NCBI GenBank assembly: GCA_030549775.1
Contig: CM060173.1
Location: forward strand, 31,924,110 to 31,988,109
From: Tamarix chinensis
Taxonomy: Eukaryota > Streptophyta > Magnoliopsida > Caryophyllales > Tamaricaceae
Direction of reading: 5' to 3'
DNA: 64,000 nucleotides
Position numbers and translations under genes: made by a program. The first letter of the stretch is position 1. Each line of letters begins with the position of its first letter. This document shows, in pieces, positions 25,111-37,330 of the stretch. The notes under the pieces were generated by a model. That model had not been told where the DNA came from. It worked only from the letters and a program-made list of their open reading frames with translations, and did not search any database.

Positions 25111-25355
25111 GTCATATGGATGAATCTTTAATTTTATATGGTTTGAATTTAGGGTTTGGTATGGATGAATCTTTGGTTTTATATGGTTTGAATTTAGGAT
25201 TTGGTAAGGATGAATCTTTGGTTTTGTATGTATTGAATTTAGTGTTTGGTGTGGATGAATCTTTAGTTATACATGGTTTGAATCTATGGTTTGGTATGGA
25301 TGAATATTTGGTTTTATATGGATTGAATTTAGGATTTTGTATGGAGGAGTCTTAG
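25107..25355 (+). repeat. 45-bp minisatellite, copy C
   Basis: About five 45-bp units around GGATGAATCTTTGGTTTTAT. Because 45 is a multiple of three, one frame stays open and reads a repeated MDESLVLYGLNLGFG. This is a by-product of the repeat and not a leucine-rich protein. Confidence 0.85.
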
Positions 25356-26311
25356 GTTTTGAATGAAAGAATTTAGGGTTTTGCATAGTTGATTCTAGGG
25401 GTGTTCAAATGGGTGGCCATGGTTTAACCCAACCCATAGTATTTTAACCCATATAATTTATATAACCCATGGTCAAAACCACGATGGGTTGTAGAAAATA
25501 ATTAATAATTTTTAATCCAACCCATCATAACCCATGGGTTATACGGGTTAACCATGAGTTAGCGTGAGTTAGTATATATACAAACAAGTCTATCTTGACC
25601 TTTACTATCACCGTCTCAACCACCATTACTACCATCCCTTCCACCACCATTACTAACACCGCTTCCACCACCACCACCACCACAATTACTACAATTATTT
25701 TCCTTCCTATCTTTTTTTCCCTTTTCTTCAATTCACAACCACCGCCTTCAATATAGTAAAATAATTATGTCAAGTGTCAAACATATTATAAAAGAACGAT
25801 GATCACATTTATTAAGTATATTTGTCTTATTTATAACAATTTCTTTAAAAAAGATAATTTTTTTCCGAAATCTTTTTCAGAGGAATTTCAAATTCTTTTA
25901 ATACATAATTTAATTAACATAAATTCATAAACACAATGGAATATCACTGATAAGCTTAAACGTACGTTTTCATATTTTTATTTATTATCACTTAAACAGT
26001 AAAAACAAATATTATCCAAAAAAATGTCGAACCAAATTATCAATGTACTGGGGGGAATATTTTTGTAAAAGGAAATAACAACTCATAATAATAGTTTCAT
26101 GAAATCTATTTTTGAGAACTCATTTATGACATGACTCGAACAATATTCGTACATGGAAACAAGAGGATATGAACTCCTCGTCTTAAATTCCATGCACATG
26201 ACATGATTAAGTTAGTCGGTCAGAGTGACTTTTGGATTTCGAAATCTCAATAAATAGAATAGGAGAATTTTTTTATTTTTTTTAATTTTTAGCAATAGAA
26301 TACAAGTAGAC

Positions 26312-26334
26312 TTAATTTTAGTAGATCTGATTCA

Positions 26335-26397
<63 letters not shown>

Positions 26398-26411
26398 ATA
26401 TATATATATAC

Positions 26412-26451
<40 letters not shown>

Positions 26452-26454
26452 ATA

Positions 26455-26493
<39 letters not shown>

Positions 26494-27510
26494 TATGTAT
26501 ATATATATAATTTTTTTTTTTACGTTTCTTACCGTCTTCATTTACTAGATTTTTTAAAAAATGACATTTTTGAGTTTTTTTTCTCATCCCCATATATAAT
26601 TTTTTTTTACGTTTCTTACCATCTTTATTTCCTAGATTTTTAAAAATTGATATTTTTGCATTTTTTTTTCCGTCCCCGTCTCCGTGCAATGCCACTATAA
26701 CATAACTACTCGTCATATTCCTTCGCCACCAGTGTTGCCTCCAACCTTCGCTACTCCGCGTAATTAATAGACTCGTCAAAGTTTTTTCTCTCTTAATTTT
26801 AGTAGATCTAATTTATTTTAATATATATATATAATTTTTTTTACGTTTCTTACCGTCTTCATTTCCTAAATTTTTAAAAAACGACATTTTTGCGTCTTTT
26901 TCTCGTCTCCATATCTGTGCAATGCCGCTGTAAGATAACTGTTCGCCATATTCCTCCGCCGCTAGTGTTGCCTCTGACCTTCGCTGCTCTGCACAATTAA
27001 TAAACTTGTCAAAGTTTTTTTTTCTCTTAATTTTAATAGATCTGATTTATTTTAATATATATATATATATTTTTGACGTTTCTTACCGTCTTCATTTCCT
27101 AGATTTCTAAAAAAAAAATGATATCTTTGTATTTCTTCTCGTCCCCGTCTCCGTGCAACGCCACTATAATATAACTACTCGCTATATTCTTCCTCCGCCA
27201 GTGTTGCCTCCGACCTTTGCTACTCTACGCAATTAATTGACTCGTCAAAGTTTTTTTTTCTCTTAATTTTAGTAGATCTAATTTATTTATTTAAATATAT
27301 ATGTATATCATATGTATATATATAATTATTTTTACGTTTCTTACCGTCTTCATTTCTTAAATTTTTAAAAAATGATATTTTTCCCTTTTTTTTTACCCCA
27401 TCTCCGTGCAACGTCGATGTAATATAACTGCTCGCCGTATTTCGCCGCCACCGCCAGTGTTGCCTCTGACCTTCTCTACTCTACCCAATTAATTGACTCA
27501 TCAAAGGTTT
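26312..27510. repeat. About 234-bp tandem repeat inside the hAT element
   Basis: About five units start with TTAATTTTAGTAGATCT (26,312, 26,793, 27,027 and 27,263; the first interval spans two shortened units). Each contains ACGTTTCTTACCGTCTTCAT and a block with GTGCAATGCC and CAGTGTTGCCTC. Units differ by substitutions and by the length of the TA run. Confidence 0.85.
26339..26511. repeat. TA-dinucleotide tract
   Basis: Nearly pure TA/TATG repeat at the start of the first tandem unit. Open frames across it (repeating Y and I) are artefacts. Confidence 0.95.
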
Positions 27511-27519
27511 TTTTCTCTT

Positions 27520-27668
27520 AAATATATGTATATACATATACATATATGTGTATATATGTATATACATATACATATATGTGTATATATGTATATACATAGA
27601 CATATATGTGTATATATGTATATACATAGACATATATGTGTATATATGTATATATATATATATATGTG

Positions 27669-27702
<34 letters not shown>

Positions 27703-27793
27703 TGTATACATACATATATATATTTTTTTCTCTTAAATATATGTACATACATATACATATATGTGTATATACATATATATATATATACTTGTA

Positions 27794-27829
<36 letters not shown>

Positions 27830-27915
27830 TATATATATTCTCTTAAATATATGTATATACATATACATATATGTGTATAGATGTATATATTTATATATAT
27901 GTATATATGTACTAT
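27520..27915. repeat. TATG/TACA-rich minisatellite
   Basis: Alternating TATATG, TATACA and CATA runs, including about four repeats of a unit near 34 bp with ATATATGTGTATATATG. Overlapping frames on both strands are composition artefacts. Confidence 0.92.
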
Positions 27916-28736
27916 CTCCGTTTCCTATATTTTTAAAAAATGATATTTTTACGTTTTTTCTCGTCCCTATCTTCTTTGAAATCAAGAAACCTGTTTCTTA
28001 GATGTGCTACTCCTTCCAAATACCCCGGCGTTAGAGTCCTCAGAGTCGGAAATATCGGATTCACCTACGAAAAATCCGAGCGAAATTTTGAAATCGGATG
28101 CGGAAAAAACTTTCAAAATTTTTAAGTTCATATTGTTAGATATTTTCAGCTTATGGGTTACCATGGCAACCCATGTTTAAATAATATGTATATGGGTTCA
28201 ACCCATAATAACCCATTTAAAATAATAACCCAACCCACTTATATTATAACTTAAGTTCATGGGTTGGATTATAGCTTACCATGGCAAACCCAACCCATTG
28301 AACATGCCTAGTTGATTCTAAGGTTTTCATGTGAGAGTTTTAGGGTTTCGCATGAAAAATTCGAATGATTGCATGGGTTGTGTAACATTTGCATGGGCAT
28401 GAAATTTACATAAGAAAAGTTAATTTGGGATGTGAGGAAGGTAATGTAAGTGTTGTTTGGGTGTTTAAACACTTTGGATGAAAAATAGTACGTGGAGCAT
28501 TATATGGGTACGTAGGAGACCAAGCTAGGGTTTTCGTGGACAATTAGGGTTTGGTGTGGCTGCTTAGAGTTTTTGTGGTATCATGTGGTTGTGGTGATTA
28601 AGTGTAATTATGAGGATGAAATTTATGATTTGTGATGCATGAAGTATAAAGGGAATGATTCATGCATGTCTAGGGTGAAAGCTTCTGAATAAGATACTTA
28701 AGACATTAATCACTTAAAGTGAAAGACTATTGAGTC

Positions 28737-29095
28737 GGGTCCCACCGATCCACCGGTTATAAATAGTTGTTAGGACGTGTAGTCCTATGTGTCTCCGATC
28801 TACCGGCTATAATAGTGGTTAGGGCATGTTACCCTATGTGCCTCTGATCCACAGGCTATAATAGTGGCGGATTCCAAACTCAATAAATCTAACAGTTTGC
28901 TAAGACTTAGGAAAGACACTAATTACTTACAGTGGAACACCATACATGTCGGAGCCAACTGATCCACCGAAAAGAAATAGTGGTTAGGGTATGATACCCT
29001 ATGTGTGACCGATCCACTAGCTAATAATAGTGGACAGGAGCATTGTGCCCTACTTGTCTCCGATCCATCGACTATAATAGTGGGGGCTTTCGTAC
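28737..29095 (+). repeat. CCGGT-type tandem arrays, copy C
   Basis: Two clusters of GATCCACCGGCTATAATAGTGG-like units (the motif is split and varied here), each about 45-48 bp, with the same spacer phrase (GGAACACCATACATG) between clusters as in copies B and D. Confidence 0.75.
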
Positions 29096-29847
29096 TCTCA
29101 TGGATTTGATAAAAAACATGATGTGTATTGACTTCCGATAAAAGATTAATTGAATAACTAATCTAGACTATAAATGGGTCTTTATGTATCTACCCAAGTG
29201 ATTGTTTGATATTATGTTATCATGATGGTCTTTATGTTCTTTTATTTCTTCTGCATTATTTATGTGATTTTATGTGTTGGCCTTAGTGCTTGGTTACCTT
29301 ATTCAATACGTACCGTACTGATCACCCTTTTCATGGGTGTTGCTCATTCCCACGAGTAGTATGCCCTTCTGACTTTATGGAGGAGGGCAAGAAATCAGTC
29401 AGGGCTGAGTGTTGAGCTTGTGTTAGGGTTCTAAGTTCGAGAGTGACGTGGCCATACTATCTCTTTATGCAATGTATTTCCTTGTGTATTTCTTTTATAT
29501 CTCATTTATTCTTTTTGATTTATTACATTGTATTAAGTCTTTCAATTAAACATTTTATCAATTGTAAGAATATTCCCTCCGAAGAATTTTGATTTTGTAC
29601 TCTGATTTCTATCTTATTATTGTTTATAAACTTTTACGCGTACTCTATTTTTGATGTATGATTCTTTCTATTCATTTATGAATTGTTGGTTTGAGTTTAA
29701 ATGTTAATCTTTTCTTTAGCATTAGCACTTGGTACTGGAACGGTCTAGTACTAAGTGTGGAGGTAACATCCCCGGAATTCACAGGTTTAAATTTAAAACT
29801 TTTCTGCTTTTAAAAAAAAGTAGTGAATTTTGGGATGTTACATATGA

Positions 29848-30521
29848 CTAAACCAAAATCACCAATCGGACCCTGACTATCATCATGCAAAGCTTGGTGC
29901 ACAAATCCCTCAAGGATTGGGACCTTAAGCTTCCTCACACCAAATTCACATACAATAGATCCCCCACATATGCCACCAGCCATTCACCTTTTGAGATCGT
30001 GTATAGTGTCAACCCTATCACACCCATCAAACTCATTCCACTTCCTAATAAGGCCTAATGAAATTTTGAAGCCAAAGATATAATTCAAGCCTTCAAGAAA
30101 TTACATGAGCAAGAATCTAGAAATTAATGAAATAAATAAAAGGAAAGCCAACCAACATTGAAGGGAACAAAGTTTTGAATCAGAAGTTCTCATGTGGCTA
30201 CATCTTAGAAAGGAAAGGTTTCCCTCTAGAAGAAAAAATAAGCTTATGCTAGGAAGTGATGGACCATTAAAGGTTCTTGAGAAGATTGGAAGTAATACTT
30301 ATTGGCTTAAGATACCACCGGAAATGGGAAATATATCAAACACATTTAATGTGGGTGATCTACTCCCTTACCTTCATAATGAGCCCTACATGAATGAGGT
30401 GGAGCCCTCCCAAGATGAGGAGAATGATGTAGGAGTATCTCATAATAATAATTCACTAATTAATTTTTCTAAGTTAGGGGAACACAAAATACTTTCAACT
30501 TGGATGAAATTAATTAGCTAA
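29848..30521 (+). pseudogene. G1 integrase, C-terminal part
   Basis: This continues the frame cut at 22,146. Starting from the second duplication it reads TKITNRTLTIIMQSLVHK, then a block ending SHSPFEIVYSVNP near 30,015; this is the second half of the integrase core. The final frame (30,192-30,521) holds the C-terminal GPY/F-like module (DGPLKVLEKIGSNTYWLKIP, then FNVGDLLPYLH). Several stops occur before it. This closes the G1 polyprotein. Confidence 0.85.
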
Positions 30522-31402
30522 TTATGTGAAAATATATGGACCTACCAGCCCATGCATGCATGGCGGCACGCTAGCCCAAGCATAAAAATTATGGTACCAT
30601 GTCCAACCTAATCCCAACCAATTATTGTGGCACATGAAGCCCAAGGCCAACAAGATATTTTATTATTATTTCCAATTATTATTCCACCTAAGAAGCCAAA
30701 TTAGCCCTAGACCAAGGTTGATTTTGAAAAATGAAATAAAAAAAGAGAAAAAGAAAAAGGAAGATAAGTGGATGGTGGAGTTGGTGAGGAAAGGTAGCTA
30801 AGTCAACAAATTAGATTATTTTAATTTACTAAGCATGGGAGAAGATTGATTAGGTATGGGGGATGATTGAGTGATTTGTACTTTGATTTATTACCTACCA
30901 TTTCAGCATATAAGGGGTTCCATGTTGTAGTGTGGCTGCCAAAATACCACACATGGGATGACCTCATTTTTCATTTTGATCCAACTAGTTGTTAGCTAGT
31001 ATTTTATAACTAGATCACAAAGAATGGTTAGAATGTAGCTAGGACGGTAAGGGGAAAGGGTATAATGGAATTTTTGTTACCATGCCTACCACTACAAATT
31101 TGTGGAACTTCAACAAAATGCAATACACTACTCCCTTGAATTAAAAACCTAGTTTTCAAAGGTCCCACATTCCCTCTTTTCAAAGTTGAGTGAAAAGTTT
31201 ATTTTGAGTATAAAATCTCATAATTTTTATCTCAAGTGTTGAAACCTTGAGAGGTATTTGTGAGTGTCTGATATTTGGCTCAACCTTATATCAAATACTA
31301 TCTTACTTCTCATCCCCACTCTCTTTAAACTTTTGGTGGTTTATTATCCCATAAGCCACCATTTTCGTTTAGCATGTGCTAACTTATTTAGCATATGCAT
31401 CA
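30522..31402 (+). repeat. 3' LTR of G1 (start approximate)
   Basis: The last 164 bp match the 5' LTR fragment, and it ends GCATATGCATCA. The start is placed just after the polyprotein stop; a TG near 30,525-30,531 is plausible but unproven. No TATA box is assigned. Confidence 0.7.
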
Positions 31403-31499
31403 CCCCTCTTATAATCCAGTCCTTTATTGAGTGTTTTTTGGATTGTTTATTTATTCTTATGAAAATCTAAGTTACTAGCACATTTCACACGGGTCAAAG
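31403..31499 (-). other. LINE segment between ORF1 and the G1 insertion
   Basis: About 97 bp linking the G1 edge to LINE ORF1. It is probably the ORF1-ORF2 junction or the start of ORF2; no motif is readable. Confidence 0.4.
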
Positions 31500-32940
31500 G
31501 TAATCTGCCTCTCCTCTTCCTCTTGCTCCTCACAATCCTTGTCCTCCTGCTACAACATCTGGAATGCGTTAGCAATAGTTAATGATGTTTGGGCATTTTG
31601 TTGGCCTGATATTAGGGCATAATTTCTACTATGAAGTTTCAAGTTTTGGATTATCTTGACTTCTTTTTGATGTGTTAGCATTTCTATTGTCACCCTTAGT
31701 AGCAAGTAAAAGGTTTTGCAAGTCTTGGATCTGAACTTCCATATGGTTAGCAATGCTAGGAACTGGGTTGTCTAAACCTTTAAAGTTTTTTCAGGTAATT
31801 ATTCTAGGGGAAGAAATGTGTCTTCTATCTTTGACCACCATCCACTCCTATTTCTTCTACTCGACTATGGTTGTTTCCTTCCTATTTCTAGGATAATAAG
31901 ACCCATCATGGGTTGAATTGGAAAAAGTTTCACAGTACTTAGGCTTTTGTTCAAACACCACTTTCTACCAGGACATTGTGCCATTAGGATCCTTAATGGT
32001 AATACTCTCATATTGAGATATTTTTGTGCCTACTTCTGATAACATTCTAGGGAATGTTATACGTTTCTTCCTCATAGTGATTGCATAAGCAAATATAGGT
32101 TTGCCCACAGAGCTAGCTATCATACTTAAAGACCTTGGGGAGTAGAATTCAAGAGTGAGATGGGGTAGTTTGATCCACAAAGGGACAAATTTAAGTTTCT
32201 CTTGTGAGAAATTTATTTTCCTCTACCATCCCTTAAGTATGAGTGGTTTGTTGTAGTATGGCCATTGGTGGGAAAGTATAATATTACAATCTTCTTCATT
32301 TGCAAATTTGAAGATAAAATAGCCATCTCCATGGCATATAATCTTCGGCATAATAATACTACTCCAATGGAATCTAATAAAACCTTGCATATGATTGTAT
32401 AAAAGGAGAGTCCCAATACATATATCCAATTAGGGCAAACTTCCAGTCATCAACCTCTGTGTTTACCTTGTTTTGTTTGATTTTGATAACAAATTGGCCA
32501 TTATCAATGCAAGGTGGAGCATAAGAGAGGTTTAAGCACTAATACGGGTATCTATTTGATGCTACATGATCTCTCCAAGAAATTAAAGGTTCCTCATCTA
32601 TATTTGGTTTAACAGTAATTGGCGATGGATTGGTATTGTATACGATCACCATAGGGTTGTATCTCTCATCTTCCTTTACTAATTTAGTCATTGATTTAGA
32701 AAACACAACCGAGTGTTCATCATTTATCATAACTTCAATTGTTGTATTATTTTCTTGATTTTTCAAGGTAACTGGAGTCATCACCAGCTCCTTAGACCTA
32801 TCCTTCATCTCTGATTCATGTGTTTTCAAAATAGAAATTGGAGATTTTGCCTTAGATTCATCCATAGTTTTCTTGGAACTTTTACATGCAATGGATAGCT
32901 TAACAATCATAGGTTTCTTTCTTACCAAAGAAGATCGGCA
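31500..32940 (-). pseudogene. LINE ORF1 remnant (DUF4283-type nucleic-acid-binding protein)
   Basis: Minus-strand remnants of the RNA-binding ORF1 protein of plant L1-type LINEs. The DUF4283 domain is readable at about 32,223-32,429 (GDGYFIFKFANEEDCNIIL, then YYNKPLILKGW). It continues at 31,965-32,180 with LWIKLPHLTLEFYSPRSLS and IASSVGKPIFA, the usual second half. The N-terminal, low-complexity part starts with the ATG at 32,926-32,928. Frameshifts and stops break it into four pieces. It belongs with ORF2 at 469-3,693, on the other side of G1. Confidence 0.83.
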
Positions 32941-33180
32941 TATACCTCAGGGTACAAGCTCTATAGTCCAACAAGTGCTAACGTTATTTCCTCACTATAG
33001 GAAAACTCTTTACTTGGAGTATTGTTCAACAAATTGAATGCATGGCAAACTATATCTTGATAACATTCACTACAAATGATATTTCAAGTATGTTATTATT
33101 AGTAAGATATAATAAAGCACAAACAACACATATGTATGCTACTTTGGGACCATGTATTTTTGTTTTTATCATTTTCATGA
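32941..33180. other. Unassigned stretch between LINE ORF1 and the first CACTA
   Basis: AT-rich; probably the LINE 5' untranslated region or its flank. No motif or repeat is assigned. Confidence 0.4.
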
Positions 33181-34530
33181 TACTACTACAAATGCACTCT
33201 TCTATGATGATTGTTGTTGTTACTAAAGTCATAAGACGTTTTGTAGAATGTATATTATGACAATAGGTCATCAATGATTTGTCATCATAATTGCTTCATA
33301 GTAAAAGACCGAAGAATAGGATGATGGAAGTTGTTATTGAAAACTACTTCTATTGTGATTACTACATGGTTGATGCAATCCTACTATGATGACAATATAA
33401 AAAAAAATAGAAAATTAAAATTATCTATTGCGATGACTAATGGGTATATTGTAGTGAATCCATCGTTGTTGAATGTCCAATTGTTTTTAAAAAAATATAT
33501 CAACCTACGGCAAAAACTAATGGGTCTATAGTTGAAATACCCCAAAAACCCTAACTTAGGAATTATGGCAAAATAGTGATTTATTAGGAAAAAATTAAGA
33601 AAATAAATTACTTCATTAAATAAAGAGGAAATTAATTCAGGAAGATAAGGAGAAAATAATAAATAAATTATTTAGAAAATTTTGGACATTTTTCTAATTA
33701 AAATGAAAGTGGAGGAAAATTACCCAAAATAGCCAAAATTAATCTAAAAAGAGAATTAAATTATTAGTTAAATAATTTTTTTTAAATATTCAAGAAAATA
33801 AATAAATAAATATATATATATATATATATATATAAATGTATAATAACCCAAAATCATTCTAAATAAATTGTGCAAAAATCCAAAACTCTAAAGAAATCTT
33901 TTTCACCCTTTTCCCTTTTCCTTTCCCTTCCTTTTTCTTCTTTTTCTTCTTTCCGCTGGAGTTGGGCCTCGCCCGGCCCAATCCCCCTTCCTCCTTCTCC
34001 CTCCCACGGCCCAGCGTCATCCGCTGGCTGTCGCACGCCCGCAACACCACATTTCACCCCTCGAGGCCGTCAAAACACCGCGTCACATTTAATGACCCTT
34101 ATGACCGTTACCACCCAGCAACGCGACGCCGCGTTTCGTTCCCCCATTTACTAAAACGCCGCGTTTGGTTTAAAAATCTTATAACCGTTACCAAACCTGC
34201 CGGCTTGCCCCTTCCTTTCCTTTTTCCCCTGGACCGCTGGTCTAGCCGTAGCATCATCTTCTTCCTCGCGACCTGCGATTGCTGGCCTACAACTCCGACA
34301 AAGCCTGCCGTCCTTCCCCTGCCATTCCCGTCCCTTTCTTTCCCAATTCAACCCAGCACAATCGCCCTACCCCTCACATGTCCTGTTGCCTTTCCCTTTT
34401 CCCACACACCGCCAAACAAGCCTGCCAACCGCAGACCTGCGACCGACTGCCACCACTGGACGCCGCCTTGCCGCACCTGCCCCAGCGTGCCATCCCTCTC
34501 CCCTTCATCGTTTTCCCCTCCTCAATTGCC

Positions 34531-34538
34531 TATAAATA
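34531..34538 (+). promoter_or_regulatory. TATA box, copy D
   Basis: TATAAATA followed by ACCCCCC, conserved with copies C and F at about 1 kb from the unit start. Confidence 0.58.
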
Positions 34539-35199
34539 ACCCCCCTCAAACGGCCAAGGCAAGTCCTACCCTCTGGACCTTGCCGAAACCTTGCCTCGCC
34601 GCCGCCAGAACAGACGCCCTTTCCGCCGCTTCCAGCTACCGCCGCGACCACCACCACACACCAAAACCTTCCTTGCACCACCCTCCACGCAACCAAACCA
34701 TCGCCGCCCCCTTTCTCACCCCGCATGTGCCGCCATAACCGTGCAAAATCCCTTACCCAAAAACCATCGCCGCCACCTCGCGCCACCTTCTGCCGCCACC
34801 TCCGCCGTGATCAACCTCCTTTCCACCTCCCAAAGTAACCAGCAGGTCCTCCCCTACTTGCCCATACCATCCTTACTCCCTGCCTCCTTCTCCACCAACC
34901 TCCACCATCTTCCACCACCCTCCTCCACCTTCGGCTGCCGCGTCAACCACCGCGCGCAGCCACCCCTCTCATGCCACCACTCTCATTCCACTCCCCTTTT
35001 CCCTGCTGTCTCCTCCCTCACCTCAAACTTCTTATTTTCTCCTCCCATCTAACCACCACCTCCATCTTTCCCTCTCTTCTCCTCCTCCACCACCGCCGCC
35101 GGACCACCACCGACCCTAGGTGGTCTTCCACTCATCCCAAACCTTAACCTTTCTTTTTATGTAGCTACTACTAAGTTTAACTAATATTAATATTAGTAT

Positions 35200-35432
35200 A
35201 CTTATTATTATCATTATTATTATTCCTTTTATTATAAGTAGTAGTATTACTTTTACTATTATTATTATTATTATTATTATCACTAATATTATGATCTCTG
35301 TTATTAAAGTTATCATTTTTACCAATACTAGCATTCCTTTGAACCCTGACTTCTATTATACTTGGTTTGGTTATTATTATTGCTGCTTAACCTTACTTGG
35401 TTGTTATTATTGTTAATATTATTACTACTAGG

Positions 35433-35485
<53 letters not shown>

Positions 35486-35490
35486 CATAC
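35200..35490 (+). repeat. Triplet microsatellite block, copy D
   Basis: Interrupted ATT runs ending in about fifteen consecutive ATT/TTA units (35,438-35,484). Confidence 0.9.
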
Positions 35491-36162
35491 TTAACACCCT
35501 TATCATTTTGCTAATAATACTACTACTTTTGTTCTTATCCATGTTACTTAACTCAAGTTAGTGAATATCATGGGGTTGTTAACTAAGAAGAGTACTTGAA
35601 CCTTATTACCATACCACTTAACATTACCCCTAATGCTTTTAACCCTAACCTCATTACTATGGTACTATTATTAGCTATTACTATTATTACTACTATCGCT
35701 ACCTTATTATTGTAACCAAAAGCATTTGAACCCTTGTATTATTCAAGAATATACAACTATTATCATTATCACCCTTAGGAATAGTTTACTTGTAGTATTG
35801 GGACTTTGTAATATTATTATTTCAACTATAACACCATTAATAGACTTGTCCTTAAAATGCTAGGGTTTCTATCACTAGACATTAGTGTCACTATTTTATT
35901 AATACTAACACTATTTTCCTATAGTTAGCATAAACCCTATTACTACAAGATTAGAACTAACGGGTCTAATAAAACAAGGATAATAATAACTACCAAAATG
36001 AATACATTTTGACTAGTAAGGTTTAATATACTAAATTTAAGATGAAAACCCTAGCTTTTGTATAATACCCCCTCCAGGGATAAGAGCCTTAATCCTAAAC
36101 TAGAATAAGGGTTGATGGTACTTGCAAGGGAAACTAATACTTATCTTTTTCCCCTTTTATAG

Positions 36163-36224
36163 GTGACCCCGACCAAAGCCCTAAGGAGTTAGAGGAGTGT
36201 GCTCCAAGCCCGGCGTCACCTTAG
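36163..36224 (+). other. 62-nt exon-like block, copy D
   Basis: Preceded by the acceptor-like TTTTTCCCCTTTTATAG and followed by GTAAGG. Contains GGAGTGTGCTCC. Same length as in B and E2. Confidence 0.6.
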
Positions 36225-37330
36225 GTAAGGACGAAGCTATGGCCTTGTGCTATGTGTGATGTGATGTGTTGATTGTTGTGTATACCATGCTAATGTGTAT
36301 TATATGATTTATGGGTAACTTGTCTCATGTGTAGCACAGCTTGGAATTTGAGGTACGTCGAGTGTACTTTCTATGACATGAGCATGGCATGTTTTATATG
36401 TGTTATTTATGATGTGTTGATATGGCCCTCTAGGACATGCATGCTAGGGTTTCGGTACTATGAAATGGGACTAAAAGAATAATAAGATGGGGAATGGGAA
36501 GTGAGACCATTAAGGGGGATATGGGTTGACCAAAGCGCCTTATAATCCATGAGAGAAGTTTTAAGTGAGAAGAATGTCCAAAGTAAATGAAAGTTGGGAA
36601 CCATGCATGGGGGCCTTAAAATCTACATGGTGACGTGGGGCGTTTGCATGAGGTGACTAACTCTTGCATGGGGGTGTGTCTTACATGAGAAAAGTTGAAT
36701 TTGGGAGTAAATAAGAGAATGGGACAATTGTGGAATGATTTGAGACTTGGGGTGAAAAATAGTACGTAGGTTGGTACGAGGGTGTATAAGGGGCCTAACT
36801 AGGGTTTCGGTAAGAAAGTGAATACTTGGGGAGCACGAAAGTGCAGATGATTAAGGAGGGGTGGAGTATGGGTTAAGGTTGTGAATTCACTATACAAAAG
36901 GTGGGTAAGGGTTTCCATATGAAAGGAGAGACCTTGGGATAAAGAGGAGAGATTACTTGTTGAGGAAGTAAGCTACTAGGGTTTGAGGTGGCCAACTAGG
37001 GTTTTGGTCGATCTCATGTGAGGTTGAAGAGTAAAGTAAGATGCCTTGTGTTTGACCTGGTAAGCATGAGATGTGGGGGCAAGAAACAAATAATGATGAG
37101 GTGAGTAAGGAGAGGTTGGGCCACATAGGTCCAACTAGGGTTTCCAGACTTATGGGAAAGAATGACGGGGTGTGATAAAGGGGGGCAAGAGTCTCAACAT
37201 ATAGGACGGGCCCGCTTGAAAGGGTAGCAGTAGAACGTTGTTGGCATGCATGTCAAGGGTGGAATGTTACCTAATAAGACACGGATAAAACACTAATCAT
37301 GTAAAGTGAAAGATTGTTGAGCCAAGCCCA

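Larger units (their letters stand above)
25396..28310. mobile_element. Non-autonomous hAT transposon
   Basis: A 2,915-bp element with imperfect terminal inverted repeats (left TAGGGGTGTTCAAATGGGT; right end, inverted, TAGGCATGTTCAATGGGTT). It has a perfect 8-bp target duplication GTTGATTC at 25,388-25,395 and 28,311-28,318, the hAT hallmark. Subterminal regions carry many copies of AACCCA/TGGGTT motifs in both orientations, possible transposase-binding sites. There is no transposase frame; the interior is a tandem repeat and AT-rich tracts. It lies in copy C and is the youngest layer there. Confidence 0.9.
22147..29842 (+). mobile_element. Long-LTR unit, copy C, carrying a hAT element
   Basis: Begins TGAAATGCCCC and ends GGGATGTTACA, with flanks GATGA (22,142-22,146) and TATGA (29,843-29,847), a 4-of-5 target duplication. 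Removing the insertion and one duplication restores the G1 integrase reading. Without the hAT element (25,396-28,310 plus 8 bp) the unit is about 4.77 kb. It shows the family layout: TATAAATA at 23,165, triplet arrays at 23,965-24,225, the block with GGAGCGTGCTCC at 24,502-24,513, copy-specific minisatellites (24,931-25,360), CCGGT-type arrays (28,737-29,095) and palindrome (29,303-29,321). No coding domain. Confidence 0.88.

Noticed and set aside
25107..25355. Possible repeat protein (MDESLVLYGLNLGFG repeated)
   Set aside because: Explained by a 45-bp minisatellite in non-coding LTR; no continuation outside the array.
26318..28001. Tyr/Ile-rich frames in the hAT interior
   Set aside because: Frames through TA and TATG repeats, open on both strands at once.
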